Shown: positions 16,866 to 26,788 of the stretch, piece by piece
Layout: the number at the start of each line of letters is the position of its first letter
Position numbering within the stretch: position 1 is the first letter of the stretch
Assembly (NCBI RefSeq): GCF_003096355.1
Contig: NZ_QEKI01000006.1
Location: forward strand, 62,001-126,000
Length of the DNA stretch: 64,000 bases
Source: Pontibacter virosus
Lineage (GTDB): Bacteria; Bacteroidota; Bacteroidia; Cytophagales; Hymenobacteraceae
Reading direction: 5' to 3'
The notes under the pieces: model-generated
Database searches by the model: none
Seen by the model: the letters and a program-made list of their open reading frames with translations, nothing else
Told to the model about the DNA's origin: nothing
Made by a program: the position numbers and the translations under genes

Positions 16866-17789
16866 CTAGTCGTTGCCCAGGAGAGCGTCCAGGAAACCGA
16901 TCTCCTCATTCTCTTTCTTGTACACGATCATCGGAACGTCATCGTTGTAGCGCAGAATTTTCTCGGTTACACTACCCAGCACAAACAACGCGGCGGCCGA
17001 TTTGCCTTTTGCTCCGATTACAAGCATATCTGCCTTCAGTCGCTTGGCCTCTACCATTACCAACTCTCCGATATCATCTTCGTTTTCCTGCTTCACCAGA
17101 TGCAGGGTAGCACGGTCATTCAACTCTGGGAAACGCTCCAGCACCTGGGCAAATTTGTTTCGTGCAAAGCCCTTCATGCGCTCATCAAAGTCTTCGTAAC
17201 TTATGCCCAGTGTAATGTAACCGGTAGGTACCTCGTAGGCGTGCATGCAGGTGATGCGCACTTCCGGTCTGGTCAGGGCCGAGTCGAGTATGCGATCCAG
17301 TGCCATCAGCGAATATTCAGAGAAATCCACGCTCACAACAATGTGGTTTAGTCTTGGCTCGATGTTCTCCGGCACAAACAGCACACTTACACGGCCTGTT
17401 CGCAAGAGTTTCTGGGCCAGCACGCCACTGCCGCGCATGTGAAACTTGCGCCCGGCCAGTATCAGGTCGATCTGCTTGACCTTTGACCAGTGCAGGAGTT
17501 CTTTCAAAGGTGATCCTTCTACCACCTGCACATCCACCTGCACCCGGCTATCAGGCCCAAAGTAACTTTCGACTTTCTCTATCAGGGAAGCGCGCAGTTT
17601 TTCGTCGGCTGGCATTCCGTTAGGCATGCTTTCAAGCACTTCGTCCGGTATGTCCAGACTCTTTTCAGCATGGATGAAGTACACTCTCTCTATTTCAGAA
17701 ATGGAGCAAAGAAAAGCGGTGTAGCGAATCAGGGTTTCGTCCATCTCCGACAGGTCGAGCCCCACCATAATACGTTTCAGCGAGTTCAT
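16866..17789 (-). CDS. tandem universal stress protein (UspA)
   Basis: 307 residues with two Usp domains, about 1-145 and 150-300. The first begins KRIMVGLDLSEMDE and the second IVVSVDFSEYSLMALDRIL. The second ends with the ATP-binding pattern G-x2-G-x9-G-S/T in VIGAKGKSAAALFVLGSVTEKIL. It probably binds ATP and responds to stress. It lies between an NhaA-like protein and the Mrp antiporter operon and is divergent from the latter, which suggests but does not show a link to ion stress. Confidence 0.88.
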   Translation of the reverse strand: MNSLKRIMVGLDLSEMDETLIRYTAFLCSISEIERVYFIHAEKSLDIPDEVLESMPNGMPADEKLRASLIEKVESYFGPDSRVQVDVQVVEGSPLKELLHWSKVKQIDLILAGRKFHMRGSGVLAQKLLRTGRVSVLFVPENIEPRLNHIVVSVDFSEYSLMALDRILDSALTRPEVRITCMHAYEVPTGYITLGISYEDFDERMKGFARNKFAQVLERFPELNDRATLHLVKQENEDDIGELVMVEAKRLKADMLVIGAKGKSAAALFVLGSVTEKILRYNDDVPMIVYKKENEEIGFLDALLGND

Positions 17790-17950
17790 GATAATGTTTT
17801 GGTTTATGGGTTATGGTTTGCTGCGCTTGTCTTTTTCGTGCTCACCCCCTCATTTTCGCCCCTGACGTAACATAAAATGCGCAGATTGGTACTAAGTGTT
17901 AAATCAGCTACGAAATTAACAAGGATACATTTACAAACTAAGCATTTTTG

Positions 17951-20266
17951 ATGTTTTTAGCTATACTCGCAGGTTTCCTGTTGGCATTTGCCGCGCCTTT
18001 GCTCTACCGCTGGCTCGGCAAATGGGTATACGTGCCTATGGCGCTACTGCCTTTTTCCATCTTCATATACCTGCTCACGCTTGCCCCTGCCGTGCTGGCC
18101 GGCAACAATTTAGGCGAACTGCACGCATGGGCTCCCTCCCTTAACATCAACCTGCATTTTTTTCTTGACGGACTCAGCCTGCTCTTCGCTTTGCTGATCA
18201 CGGGCTTTGGTACGCTCATTATGCTATACGCGGGCGGCTACCTGAAAGGTCACCCTTTGCTTGGTCGTTTCTACCTATACCTGGCGCTGTTCATGACAGC
18301 AATGCTGGGGCTTGTGCTGGCAGGCAACATCATCTCCATCTTTATATTCTGGGAGCTTACAAGCATCAGCTCATACCTGCTCATCGGTTTCGGCCACGAC
18401 AAAGAGTCTTCGCGCAACTCGGCGCTACAGGCACTGCTCGTGACTGGTCTTGGCGGCCTGGCCCTGATGGGTGGTTTGATCCTGGTAGGTATGGCGGGCG
18501 AAACCTATACCTTGAGCGAGCTGCTGGATCGGGGCGATATGGTTACCAACCATGCGCTATACCTTCCGGCACTGGTCCTGGTTCTGCTGGGCGCTTTTAC
18601 CAAATCGGCGCAATTCCCCTTTCACTTCTGGCTCCCTAATGCCATGGCTGCACCCACGCCGGTCAGCGCCTACCTGCACTCGGCTACTATGGTGAAGGCC
18701 GGCGTATACCTGCTGGCCCGGCTCACACCCGTGATGGGCGGCACCAACGAATGGCAGTATACCCTGATGGTGGTGGGCGGCATTACTACGGTGCTGGGCG
18801 CGCTGCTTGCTACACAACATACCGACCTTAAAGCCATCCTGGCCTATACCACCATCAGCGCGCTGGGCCTGCTGGTGACCATGACAGGTATCGGAACCGC
18901 GCCGGCGCTGGAGGCGATGGTGGTGTTTTTGCTGGCGCACGCCCTCTACAAAGGCACGCTGTTTTTGGTGGCCGGCAACGTGGATCACGCCACTGGCACC
19001 CGCGAACTGACGCAACTCGAGGGCCTGTCCGGCTCCATGCGCTACACCGCCATTGCAGCGTTGCTGGCAGGGATGTCCATGGCGGGCCTGCTACCTTTTT
19101 TCGGCTTTATTGGCAAAGAGCTTCTCTATGAAGCCACACTCCAGGAAAGTCCTTTCCGGTGGATGCTCTTTGCGGTGAGTTTCTTTTCCGGGATGGTGTT
19201 TGTGGCCGTGGCGATCGCATTGGGGTATGGTATTTTCTGGCGGCGCAGTGCAAGCCCTACGCCCCTGCAGCATGCTGACAAAGCGCTGCTATACCTGCCT
19301 CCGGTTTTACTTGCCTGCACTGGGTTGGTGTTTGGTTTGCTGCCGGGCTTTTTTGTGACGCCACTCCTGCAACGGGCTGCAGAGGGCATGCTGGGTGTGG
19401 AGCAAGTATTTGAGCTGGCGCTTTGGCACGGTTTTAACCTAGTGTTGGGACTCAGTCTGCTTACTGTTTTGCTGGGCTACGTGGTGTACCACTTCTCCAA
19501 CCGACTGCTGAGTTACGCCAATCGCTTCAACAGGCTATACCTGTTCGGGCCAGCAAACCTGTACCAAATGGGGCTCAAGGGTTTTCTAAAGGGAGCTACC
19601 AAAATCACAGCCTTTATTCAAAACGGGTACCTGCGCAGCTACATTGCGGCCATCATCACGGCGCATATAGCGCTGGTTGTGCTCTCGCTCTGGAGAAACG
19701 GTCCGCGGCTTGAACTGGTGAACCGTCTACCGGAACTCGGACAGCTGCGCATGTATGAGGTGGTACTGTTGCTCATGATTGTGCCAGCACTGATCTTTCT
19801 GTTCAAGTCACGTTCACGCTTAACCTCCATTGCTATTATGGGTATCATTGGTTACTCGGTGGCACTGTTCTACATCCTCTTTGGGGCACCCGATGTGGCT
19901 GCCACCCAGCTGCTTATCGAAACACTTACAGTCGTGATCTTTGTCCTCATTCTACACAAACTTCCGGCCTTTACCTATCTGTCGCACGCCTCCGAGCGCT
20001 ACAAATATGTACTGCTCTCGCTGGCTTTCGGGGCCATGATGACGTACGTTATCCTGATCGTGAAGCAGTATCCGCTCGACTCGCAGCTAAAAGCTTATTA
20101 TGGGGAAAGTAGCTACCTCCTTGGGCAGGGGCGCAATATCGTCAATGTGATTTTGGTAGATTTCAGGGCACTCGATACGCTCGGCGAAATAGTGGTGCTG
20201 GCCGTAGCCGCTATCGGTATTTTAGCCATGCTGAAACTACGTATGCAGAAAGGAGACAAATCATGA
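17951..20266 (+). CDS. mrpA: Mrp-type Na+/H+ antiporter subunit A
   Basis: Large subunit of the cation/proton antiporter, related to NuoL. 771 residues and about 20 hydrophobic segments. FFLDGLSLLFALLITGFGTL, ELTSISSYLLIGFGHDKESSRNSALQALLVTG, KSAQFPFHFWLPNAMAAPTPVSAYLHSATMVKAG and HALYKGTLFLVAGNVDHATGTR are conserved antiporter motifs. The C-terminal IGYSVALFYILFGAPDVAATQLLIETL block is the DUF4040-type part. I start at the ATG 17951; a TTG directly before it (17948) is also open. The TGA overlaps the next ATG (ATGA). First gene of a complete mrpABCDEFG operon. Confidence 0.95.
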   Translation: MFLAILAGFLLAFAAPLLYRWLGKWVYVPMALLPFSIFIYLLTLAPAVLAGNNLGELHAWAPSLNINLHFFLDGLSLLFALLITGFGTLIMLYAGGYLKGHPLLGRFYLYLALFMTAMLGLVLAGNIISIFIFWELTSISSYLLIGFGHDKESSRNSALQALLVTGLGGLALMGGLILVGMAGETYTLSELLDRGDMVTNHALYLPALVLVLLGAFTKSAQFPFHFWLPNAMAAPTPVSAYLHSATMVKAGVYLLARLTPVMGGTNEWQYTLMVVGGITTVLGALLATQHTDLKAILAYTTISALGLLVTMTGIGTAPALEAMVVFLLAHALYKGTLFLVAGNVDHATGTRELTQLEGLSGSMRYTAIAALLAGMSMAGLLPFFGFIGKELLYEATLQESPFRWMLFAVSFFSGMVFVAVAIALGYGIFWRRSASPTPLQHADKALLYLPPVLLACTGLVFGLLPGFFVTPLLQRAAEGMLGVEQVFELALWHGFNLVLGLSLLTVLLGYVVYHFSNRLLSYANRFNRLYLFGPANLYQMGLKGFLKGATKITAFIQNGYLRSYIAAIITAHIALVVLSLWRNGPRLELVNRLPELGQLRMYEVVLLLMIVPALIFLFKSRSRLTSIAIMGIIGYSVALFYILFGAPDVAATQLLIETLTVVIFVLILHKLPAFTYLSHASERYKYVLLSLAFGAMMTYVILIVKQYPLDSQLKAYYGESSYLLGQGRNIVNVILVDFRALDTLGEIVVLAVAAIGILAMLKLRMQKGDKS

Positions 20267-20805
20267 AAACCATCATACTTGCGACCGCCATTCGCATTCT
20301 TATCCCGATCTTCATCATCTTCTCGGTTTATACCTTGTTCCGGGGCCACAACCACCCGGGTGGGGGCTTTATTGGGGGGCTGATCGGGGCCATTGCGTTC
20401 GTGTTCCACACCATGACGCACGGCCCGCAGCAAACCGTGGATACCTTTCTAAAGCTGAACTTCTACGGTTATCCGCGACAGCCTAACCAAAGTCGTTCGC
20501 TCTACCTGATGCGGATGATGCGCGTGAATGTATGGCGCCGCAGGAAAATGGCCCGGCACCCCGAGATAAAACACCGCATGATTCGCATCGAATCTGTTTA
20601 CATCATTGCTACGGGCTTACTGCTAGCCGCCACCAGCGGAGTGGTTGGGTTGCTTTCCGGTCAGCCTTTTATGCACGCCTACTGGGCCGACTTTTACATT
20701 CCGGTGCTTGGAAAACCAGGTACACCCATTTTGTTTGATCTGGGAGTGTACCTGCTTGTAATTGGGGTGGTGCTCAAAATAACCTTTGTGATGTCAGAAG
20801 AATAA
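20263..20805 (+). CDS. mrpB: Mrp antiporter subunit B
   Basis: 180 residues. It starts IRILIPIFIIFSVYTLFRGHNHPGGGFIGGLI, the family hallmark, and ends with LFDLGVYLLVIGVVLKITF. Between the two conserved halves, about residues 65-110, lies a basic hydrophilic stretch (QSRSLYLMRMMRVNVWRRRK region), making the protein about 40 residues longer than common MrpB. Overlaps mrpA by four bases, so it is translationally coupled. Confidence 0.93.
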   Translation: MKTIILATAIRILIPIFIIFSVYTLFRGHNHPGGGFIGGLIGAIAFVFHTMTHGPQQTVDTFLKLNFYGYPRQPNQSRSLYLMRMMRVNVWRRRKMARHPEIKHRMIRIESVYIIATGLLLAATSGVVGLLSGQPFMHAYWADFYIPVLGKPGTPILFDLGVYLLVIGVVLKITFVMSEE

Positions 20806-20809
20806 GAAC

Positions 20810-21172
20810 ATGGAACTCATACTGCCCTTTTTGATCGGAATACTTTTTTCAGCGAGTCTATACCTGATTCTGCACCGGCATTTTTTTAAACTCATACTCG
20901 GGCTTATTCTATTTGGACTTGCTACCAACCTGTTTCTGTTCGTGATCGGCCGCCTGACCCGCGGAGGGTCCGCTATCATCGGGCAGGGCGAAAATGTAGC
21001 CACCGAACCCTTTGCCGACCCGGTGCCGCAGGCGCTGCTCCTGACCGCTATCGTGATCGGTTTCGGCATCCAGGCATTCGCCATTGTGCTCATCAAGCGG
21101 GTGTACCAGTCGTTCGGCACCACCGACCTCGACGATATGAGTACCACCGATCAGATAGAGGAGAACCACTAA
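20810..21172 (+). CDS. mrpC: Mrp antiporter subunit C
   Basis: 120 residues, NuoK-like, three membrane segments. The block GLILFGLATNLFLFVIGRLTRG and the second QALLLTAIVIGFGIQAFAIVLIKRVY are family features, including the Asp-Pro-Val-Pro-Gln-Ala-Leu lead-in. It starts 4 bp after mrpB. Confidence 0.95.
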   Translation: MELILPFLIGILFSASLYLILHRHFFKLILGLILFGLATNLFLFVIGRLTRGGSAIIGQGENVATEPFADPVPQALLLTAIVIGFGIQAFAIVLIKRVYQSFGTTDLDDMSTTDQIEENH

Positions 21173-21181
21173 GCGCACCCT

Positions 21182-22690
21182 ATGAACCACCTGCTCATCA
21201 TGTTGCCGATGCTCATTCCGCTTTATGGGGCTATCCTGAGCCTCTTCAGTTGGCGGTATGTGCGCGCGCAGCAGTTTATCGGCATCCTGACACAAGTCTG
21301 TCTGCTGATTGCTACTTTCCTGCTGCTCTTCGATGTGAATGAAAACGGCATCCGGACAACCCAGATCGGTAGCTGGCCCGCCCCCTTTGGCATTACGCTG
21401 GTGGCAGATTTGTTCAGCTCGATGATGGTGATCACCAGTGCTATCACCGGCATGGCCATTTACCTTTTTTCCATCAAAGGGCTCGACAAGGCGCGGCAGA
21501 CTTTTGGCTATTACCCGGTACTCCTTATCCTGCAGTTAGGTGTGTCCGGCGCCTGCCTGACGGGCGACCTCTTTAACATGTTTGTGTGGTTCGAGGTGCT
21601 GCTGATCTGCTGCTTTGTCCTGATTGCGCTGGGCGGCACCAAGCCACAACTGGAAGGGGCCATCAAGTATGTGACCATCAACTTTCTGGCGACCGGCTTT
21701 CTGCTTACAGGTATAGGGGTGGTGTACGGTATAATGGGTTCACTTAACCTGGCTGAGTTGGCCGTGCTGGTGCGCACGCCGGTTTCGCACCCGGCCCTTA
21801 TTACCATGGCAGGCATGTTTTTCCTGATTGCATTCGGTATCAAGGCAGCCATCTTTCCACTCTTTTTCTGGCTTCCGGCTTCCTACCACACTCCGCCCAT
21901 CGCCATCTCTGCCTTTATTGCCGGTATACTCACCAAGGTAGGTATGTACGCGCTTATCCGACTTTTCACACTGATCTTCGTCACGGACCAGGAGTTGACC
22001 ATCCCGCTTTTCACGGTGCTGGCAGGTTTTACGATGGTGATCGGGGTATTCGGGGCTGCTTCACAAAACGATTTCCGCAAGATCCTGTCCTTCCACATTG
22101 TCAGCCAGATCGGGTACATGTTGATGGGTTTGGCGCTGTTTACGCCCCTGGCCATAGCGGGGAGCATTTACTTTATCATTCACAACATCCTGGTCAAAAC
22201 CAATCTCTTTTTGATCAGTGGCGTAGTGGCGCACCGCCATGGCTCCTTCGCGCTAAAAAAGCTGGGCGGTGTATACCTGCAGCAGCCTCTCCTGTCGGTG
22301 TTGTTTTTTATCTCGGCTTTCTCGCTGGCCGGCATACCGCCTTTCTCAGGTTTCTGGGGCAAGTTCATGCTGGCCAAGGCCGGTTTTGAGATCGATAGCT
22401 TTGTCATCGTGTTTGTTTCGCTGGCCGTTAGCCTGATCACCATTTTCTCGATGACCAAGATCTGGAACGAAGTGTTCTGGAAAAAGAAACCAGTATCGGA
22501 CCCGCTGCTGGAGGTAATGACGGAGCGGGAGAAGCACGACAACCGACTGCTGCACTTACCGGTCGTTATGCTGGTTGGGTTCATTCTCTTTATCGGGCTT
22601 TATGCTGAGCCGGTGGTGGCGATGGCGCAATTGGCAGCCGAGCAACTGCTGAATAGCGAATTATACATAAACGCCGTATTAAAAAAATAA
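21182..22690 (+). CDS. mrpD: Mrp antiporter subunit D
   Basis: 502 residues with about 14 membrane segments, NuoN/M-like. LTGDLFNMFVWFEVLLICCFVLIALGG, FGIKAAIFPLFFWLPASYHTPPIAISAFIAGILTKVGMYALIR and SFHIVSQIGYMLMGLALF hold the conserved proton-path Glu and Lys residues. It follows mrpC by 9 bp. Confidence 0.95.
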   Translation: MNHLLIMLPMLIPLYGAILSLFSWRYVRAQQFIGILTQVCLLIATFLLLFDVNENGIRTTQIGSWPAPFGITLVADLFSSMMVITSAITGMAIYLFSIKGLDKARQTFGYYPVLLILQLGVSGACLTGDLFNMFVWFEVLLICCFVLIALGGTKPQLEGAIKYVTINFLATGFLLTGIGVVYGIMGSLNLAELAVLVRTPVSHPALITMAGMFFLIAFGIKAAIFPLFFWLPASYHTPPIAISAFIAGILTKVGMYALIRLFTLIFVTDQELTIPLFTVLAGFTMVIGVFGAASQNDFRKILSFHIVSQIGYMLMGLALFTPLAIAGSIYFIIHNILVKTNLFLISGVVAHRHGSFALKKLGGVYLQQPLLSVLFFISAFSLAGIPPFSGFWGKFMLAKAGFEIDSFVIVFVSLAVSLITIFSMTKIWNEVFWKKKPVSDPLLEVMTEREKHDNRLLHLPVVMLVGFILFIGLYAEPVVAMAQLAAEQLLNSELYINAVLKK

Positions 22691-22691
22691 C

Positions 22692-23189
22692 ATGAAGACT
22701 TTCATCGTCCATTTCCTGATCGCTTTCCTTGGCAGCTACGTGTACTTCAAGTATGGTGATCCCCTATTGCCCTACAATGCGGTTTGGGCTGTCATGGTCT
22801 CGGTTTTCATCATGTTTCTGCTGTGGCTGACTTCACCGTTCTACCACCGTTCTTATTTTCATAAACTGCCGAGGGCTTTAAGTTTTGTCATGTTTTTTCT
22901 CAAAGAGCTGGTGGTAGCCAATCTTCGGGTTGCCTACGACATCCTGACACCCAATTACCACATGAAACCCGCTGTAGTAGCTATTCCGCTTTCTGTTACG
23001 ACAGACCTGGAGATCACACTGCTGGCTAACATCATCACCCTGACTCCGGGCTCGCTTATGATAGATATAAGTGCAGATCGCAAATTTCTTTACATGCATA
23101 CGCTCTATGTAAAGGATGACGATCTTGAATTGGTGAAACAGCACGTTAAAAACGGTTTCGAGCGCCGATTAATACAACTGACCAGATGA
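22692..23189 (+). CDS. mrpE: Mrp antiporter subunit E
   Basis: 165 residues. Two membrane segments at the N-terminus, then [20 protein letters not shown] and a cytoplasmic domain with [31 protein letters not shown], the standard MrpE signature (TLTPGT-like). It starts one base after mrpD and overlaps mrpF by four bases. Confidence 0.94.
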   Translation: MKTFIVHFLIAFLGSYVYFKYGDPLLPYNAVWAVMVSVFIMFLLWLTSPFYHRSYFHKLPRALSFVMFFLKELVVANLRVAYDILTPNYHMKPAVVAIPLSVTTDLEITLLANIITLTPGSLMIDISADRKFLYMHTLYVKDDDLELVKQHVKNGFERRLIQLTR

Positions 23190-23455
23190 GCTTATTTTCT
23201 TTCACTCTCATATTTGCCATGGCAGCACTTAGCCTCTGCCTCGTTATGACAGGTATACGGTTTGCGATAGGGCCTACACTACCTGATCGCATCACAGCCT
23301 TTGACCTTTTCGTAGCCAACATCATTGGTATAGTGGCCATCTACACGGAGCTCACAGGCAACCAGGACTTCATTGACGTGGCCATCATTCTATCTCTGTT
23401 TGGTTTTCTTGGCTCTATCTCTTTTGCTTATTATCTCATGAAATCAGCCCGTTGA
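23186..23455 (+). CDS. mrpF: Mrp antiporter subunit F
   Basis: 89 residues with three membrane segments. IRFAIGPTLPDRITAFDLFVANIIGIVAIY is the conserved MrpF block with its Pro-Asp-Arg, followed by DVAIILSLFGFLGSISFAYYL. Coupled to mrpE by an ATGA overlap. Confidence 0.95.
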   Translation: MSLFSFTLIFAMAALSLCLVMTGIRFAIGPTLPDRITAFDLFVANIIGIVAIYTELTGNQDFIDVAIILSLFGFLGSISFAYYLMKSAR

Positions 23456-23458
23456 CTT

Positions 23459-23860
23459 ATGCTAGAAGACATTAATTTTCTACTCATCCGCGAAATCATC
23501 AGTTCGGTATTAATCATCGTTGGGGTGATGTTCATGCTTATCTCCACCATCGGCCTTTTGCGCTTCCCGGACTTTTATATCCGTATGTCAGCCATCACCA
23601 AGGGGGCAACACTGGGGCTGGGGTTCATCCTGTCAGGTATGGGAATTTACTTTAACGAGCCGGATATGCTGTTGAAAGTAATGCTCATTATTGGCTTTAC
23701 TTTCCTGACCTCACCGGTGGCGGCACACGTAATCGGCCGAACTGCTGTACGCAACAAGATCCCTTTTTGGCAACCAACTAACCTGGAAGAGTTTAAAGAA
23801 TACCTGCGTAAAGAGCACAGCACCCACCGCGACCACCAGCGGGACAACAAGCATTTATAG
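23459..23860 (+). CDS. mrpG: Mrp antiporter subunit G
   Basis: 133 residues. SVLIIVGVMFMLISTIGLLRFPDFYIRMSAITKGATLGLG is the family signature, followed by FTFLTSPVAAHVIGRTAVRNKIPFW. Three membrane segments and a charged tail. Last gene of the antiporter operon, convergent with the phosphoesterase gene 5 bp on. No hairpin terminator seen here. Confidence 0.95.
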   Translation: MLEDINFLLIREIISSVLIIVGVMFMLISTIGLLRFPDFYIRMSAITKGATLGLGFILSGMGIYFNEPDMLLKVMLIIGFTFLTSPVAAHVIGRTAVRNKIPFWQPTNLEEFKEYLRKEHSTHRDHQRDNKHL

Positions 23861-23865
23861 CAGGC

Positions 23866-24672
23866 TTAGTGCGTGGGGTGATGCAAAAAAGGCCGGATGG
23901 ACTCGGCATACGTGTCGAAGGCATCGACAGTGGTCAGGATGTGGTCCGGGTAGGTAAGCGCCGTTAGTTTGCCTCCAAACACGCAGCCCGTGTCGATGTT
24001 GATGGTGTTGTTCTTCCAGCGTGGCTCCCGTACCGGGGTATGCCCGTATACCACTACCGCCACCCCGGAGTAATCTGCCGCCCAGTCGAGGCGGACCGGC
24101 AGGCCGTATGCATCAACTTCCCCGGTGGTTGGCCCATACAGGCACAGATCACGCACCGATTTGCTATGTCGCCCGTGCAGGCGTTCTTCCAGACCGGCAT
24201 GTGCTACCACTAACCTACCTTCGTCTAGTATAATATGGTGTGGCAGATTTCCTAAAAACTCCCGCACCCTGGAAATGAAAGCCTGGTTATAGTTTTCTAA
24301 TTGTGCCATCGTGAGTTCCAGGCCATGACGAACCTGGACGTTGCGTCCCATCAGCTTCCGGAATAGTTTATCGTCGTGGTTGCCGCTCACACAAAGGGCC
24401 AACTCCTGCTCCACCATGTCCATAACCAGGCGCAGCACTTCGGGTGAGTTAGGTCCACGGTCCACCAGATCGCCTACAAACACGGCCATGCACCCCTCTG
24501 GTGCCGCCACGCGGTACTTGCCAGTTGCTTTATCATCCTCAATCTTGTATCCCAGCTTTTTGAGCAGAGTCAATAGTTCATCAAAGCAGCCGTGCACATC
24601 CCCAATAACATGGAAATGGCCGTGCAGGTCTTTCAGTATCAGGTTTCCACTTTTGTCTGCCTCGTAGCGCAT
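23866..24672 (-). CDS. calcineurin-like metallophosphoesterase (ApaH/PrpE/Pnkp-phosphatase type)
   Basis: 268 residues with the full two-metal set: IGDVHGCFDEL (near residue 23), FVGDLVDRGPNSPEVLRL, VSGNHDDKLFRKLMGRNVQVRHGLE and VVAHAGLEERLHG, then VVYGHTPV. The GNHDxKL...GRNVQ..HGLE run is closer to PrpE and the Pnkp phosphatase domain than to protein phosphatases. The substrate could be dinucleoside tetraphosphates or RNA 2',3'-cyclic ends; no RNA ligase or kinase gene is adjacent. Confidence 0.85.
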   Translation of the reverse strand: MRYEADKSGNLILKDLHGHFHVIGDVHGCFDELLTLLKKLGYKIEDDKATGKYRVAAPEGCMAVFVGDLVDRGPNSPEVLRLVMDMVEQELALCVSGNHDDKLFRKLMGRNVQVRHGLELTMAQLENYNQAFISRVREFLGNLPHHIILDEGRLVVAHAGLEERLHGRHSKSVRDLCLYGPTTGEVDAYGLPVRLDWAADYSGVAVVVYGHTPVREPRWKNNTINIDTGCVFGGKLTALTYPDHILTTVDAFDTYAESIRPFLHHPTH

Positions 24673-24853
24673 AGGCTCTAATTGTATCGTTTTTGGTTAG
24701 GTCTTAACCACTATAATAACTAAAAAACAGCCCTTCAGGTTAGATGTCGTATGTTATTTTTTTCTAAGCGACTGGAATATATACTTTTAAATTCCAGATG
24801 TTTCTGGCTTGGTTCTTATTAGTTTTTAACTGGGAGCCAGACTGCACTCTGCT

Positions 24854-26557
24854 TTATCTATTGGGATCCCGAAGATCAGCCCCTATACCTTCTACCCCAG
24901 CAGCAGTCCGAAATCCGCTAACCAGGCAATCTTTCCAGTAATTGAATACTGATCGTTTTTTGGCGCGCACCACTGCAATATCTCCAGCCCGAAGCTGCTC
25001 TCCCTCTTCCGGGTTATCAGACTTGATCACTACTTTGTTAGCTACCTTCGAGAGTATCTTTTTGCCAAGCGACTGACGTTTGTCTTCATCTTTCGTCAGC
25101 ACATCTACTTTGAAATTCTGATAGCGCACATTCAAATTGCCACTTGCCTTGTTGCGGTAGAGGTCTATCTTAAAATCACTTTTCTGCAGACTGCCCTCTT
25201 TCAGACTGATAAAAGCGGTCGGCTCCAAAATCGGATTGAGAACTGCCAGGTCGGCGGGCCCGGCTGTGCCCTGTAAGGTATGGAAGCCATCGGGGTCCAG
25301 CAGGTTTAACCTGATGGTGAGAGCTACCGGGGCCTTACCGTATACCGAAGCCTTTGCATCCACCACAGCCGGGCTTTTAGCGGACATGCGGTTTTTATCG
25401 TTGGTAACATTGCTGATCGTTGCAGACAGGTTTTCAAAAGTAATGATGCCTTTCTCGGTAGCCTCCTCTGCCAGTTCTTCGTAGCGGATGTGCATGCCCT
25501 GTACCTCCACTTTCTGAAGGGTAAGGCCGGTCTTTAACTGTTGGATAATGTCGTGTGGGAGCGGCTTATCTCCTTTTGGGCTAAAGTTCTTCCGATCCAT
25601 ATACGCACTTAGGGACGGGTTCCTGAGCACCACTTTGTCGGCCACCAGGTTATTATATTGGGAATGCACCTTGTAGTCAACACCACTCACGTTAATTTCC
25701 GGCACCTCCAATCGCATCGTCGAAACCGCTCTGCCCTTTAAGCGAGCAAGGGCTGCGTTATCCAGAAGCGGAATCAGTTTTAAATTGCCGATGTTGAGCG
25801 TTCCATCTTCGGTGTTGGCTTTAAGAGCAGTTGCCTCTAACTTGTAAGTGCCATCTGGCAGCGCAAACGCTGCTTGGCCAGATTCCAACGTGATTTGCCG
25901 AGCATAATAAGCGCGCTCCTTATCCTGAAAGGCTGTACTGTCCAACCTGAAATCCTTTATGGATATCGTCAGCTTCTCAAGTGATATCCGGTCTGTCTCC
26001 GCGTCCTGCCTTTCACGAATCCGTAAGGTAGCTTCCTCAACTTCCATGGCTCCGATCCGGAGTTGTTTCATGATCCCATCTACTGCATCATGCAAGGGTT
26101 CATGGCTTTCGGTCGTATCCTGGCGCATTTCAGTGATCAGGATAGTAGGCTGAATTACCTGCAGCTTACTCAAATCAAGAGGATTACCACGGAGTACCCC
26201 GATAAAATTAATGCCAGCTAATACCAGTTTATTTGTTTTAAGATCGATCAGGGTACGGGGTGCTTTTGTTGCTGAGGTGTCTTGCTGGCTTATATCCTGC
26301 CGTTTGTCCCACGCCTCGAAGTTAGGTACCAGCTGTACAGAGTCTGCCGAGATGCGCCCGCTTAGCAAAGACGAGTCAAGTCCGTGCAGTTTTAAAGTAT
26401 ACAGTCCGTTTGACTCGTCTTTTACCCGCGACTCCAGTTCATGCTGTAGCCAGGGGGTAAAATACTGGGATGTGAGGATGCCGATGATGATAAAAAGTAC
26501 TGTAAGAATGACGAGCAGCCATAGCCACCATTTATGGAAGAGCGTTTTATTGTTCAC
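24854..26557 (-). CDS. AsmA/DUF748-like membrane-anchored protein
   Basis: 567 residues: a single N-terminal membrane segment (about 10-30), then a long beta-rich region (LKTNKLVLAGINFIG, ISLEKLTISIKDFRLDS, IITFENLSATISNVTN). Such a layout is seen in the AsmA/TamB superfamily of envelope proteins implicated in lipid transfer. Only weak motif evidence, so the family call is tentative. The ATG at 26557 is preceded by no clear promoter. It is divergent from the TetR gene. Confidence 0.55.
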   Translation of the reverse strand: MNNKTLFHKWWLWLLVILTVLFIIIGILTSQYFTPWLQHELESRVKDESNGLYTLKLHGLDSSLLSGRISADSVQLVPNFEAWDKRQDISQQDTSATKAPRTLIDLKTNKLVLAGINFIGVLRGNPLDLSKLQVIQPTILITEMRQDTTESHEPLHDAVDGIMKQLRIGAMEVEEATLRIRERQDAETDRISLEKLTISIKDFRLDSTAFQDKERAYYARQITLESGQAAFALPDGTYKLEATALKANTEDGTLNIGNLKLIPLLDNAALARLKGRAVSTMRLEVPEINVSGVDYKVHSQYNNLVADKVVLRNPSLSAYMDRKNFSPKGDKPLPHDIIQQLKTGLTLQKVEVQGMHIRYEELAEEATEKGIITFENLSATISNVTNDKNRMSAKSPAVVDAKASVYGKAPVALTIRLNLLDPDGFHTLQGTAGPADLAVLNPILEPTAFISLKEGSLQKSDFKIDLYRNKASGNLNVRYQNFKVDVLTKDEDKRQSLGKKILSKVANKVVIKSDNPEEGEQLRAGDIAVVRAKKRSVFNYWKDCLVSGFRTAAGVEGIGADLRDPNR

Positions 26558-26740
26558 GTATGATTCAGTTTCAGTTGAATACGAGCAGTAGTCCGATGTG
26601 TTTACAACCTCACATACTGAAATTGTTTCTGAAATTAAACTCCAGACCGCTGCGCCAGTTAATTGGAGGTCATGTATACGAGGGCAAAAGATCTGTCGTT
26701 AATGAGCATATCCACACAAAAAATACGGAAACTTTTATTA

Positions 26741-26769
26741 TGAACGGACGTTCAATCATTGTAGATTTG
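26741..26769 (+). promoter_or_regulatory. promoter and probable TetR operator
   Basis: TGAACGGACGTTCA (26741-26754) is a dyad with 6-bp arms and a 2-bp centre, typical of TetR/AcrR operators. It ends 7 bp before a perfect -7 element TAGATTTG (26762-26769). The TetR ATG is 19 bp further on. The placement between the -33 and -7 positions suggests autorepression. Confidence 0.6.
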
Positions 26770-26788
26770 CACAAATGTACATTTTGCT

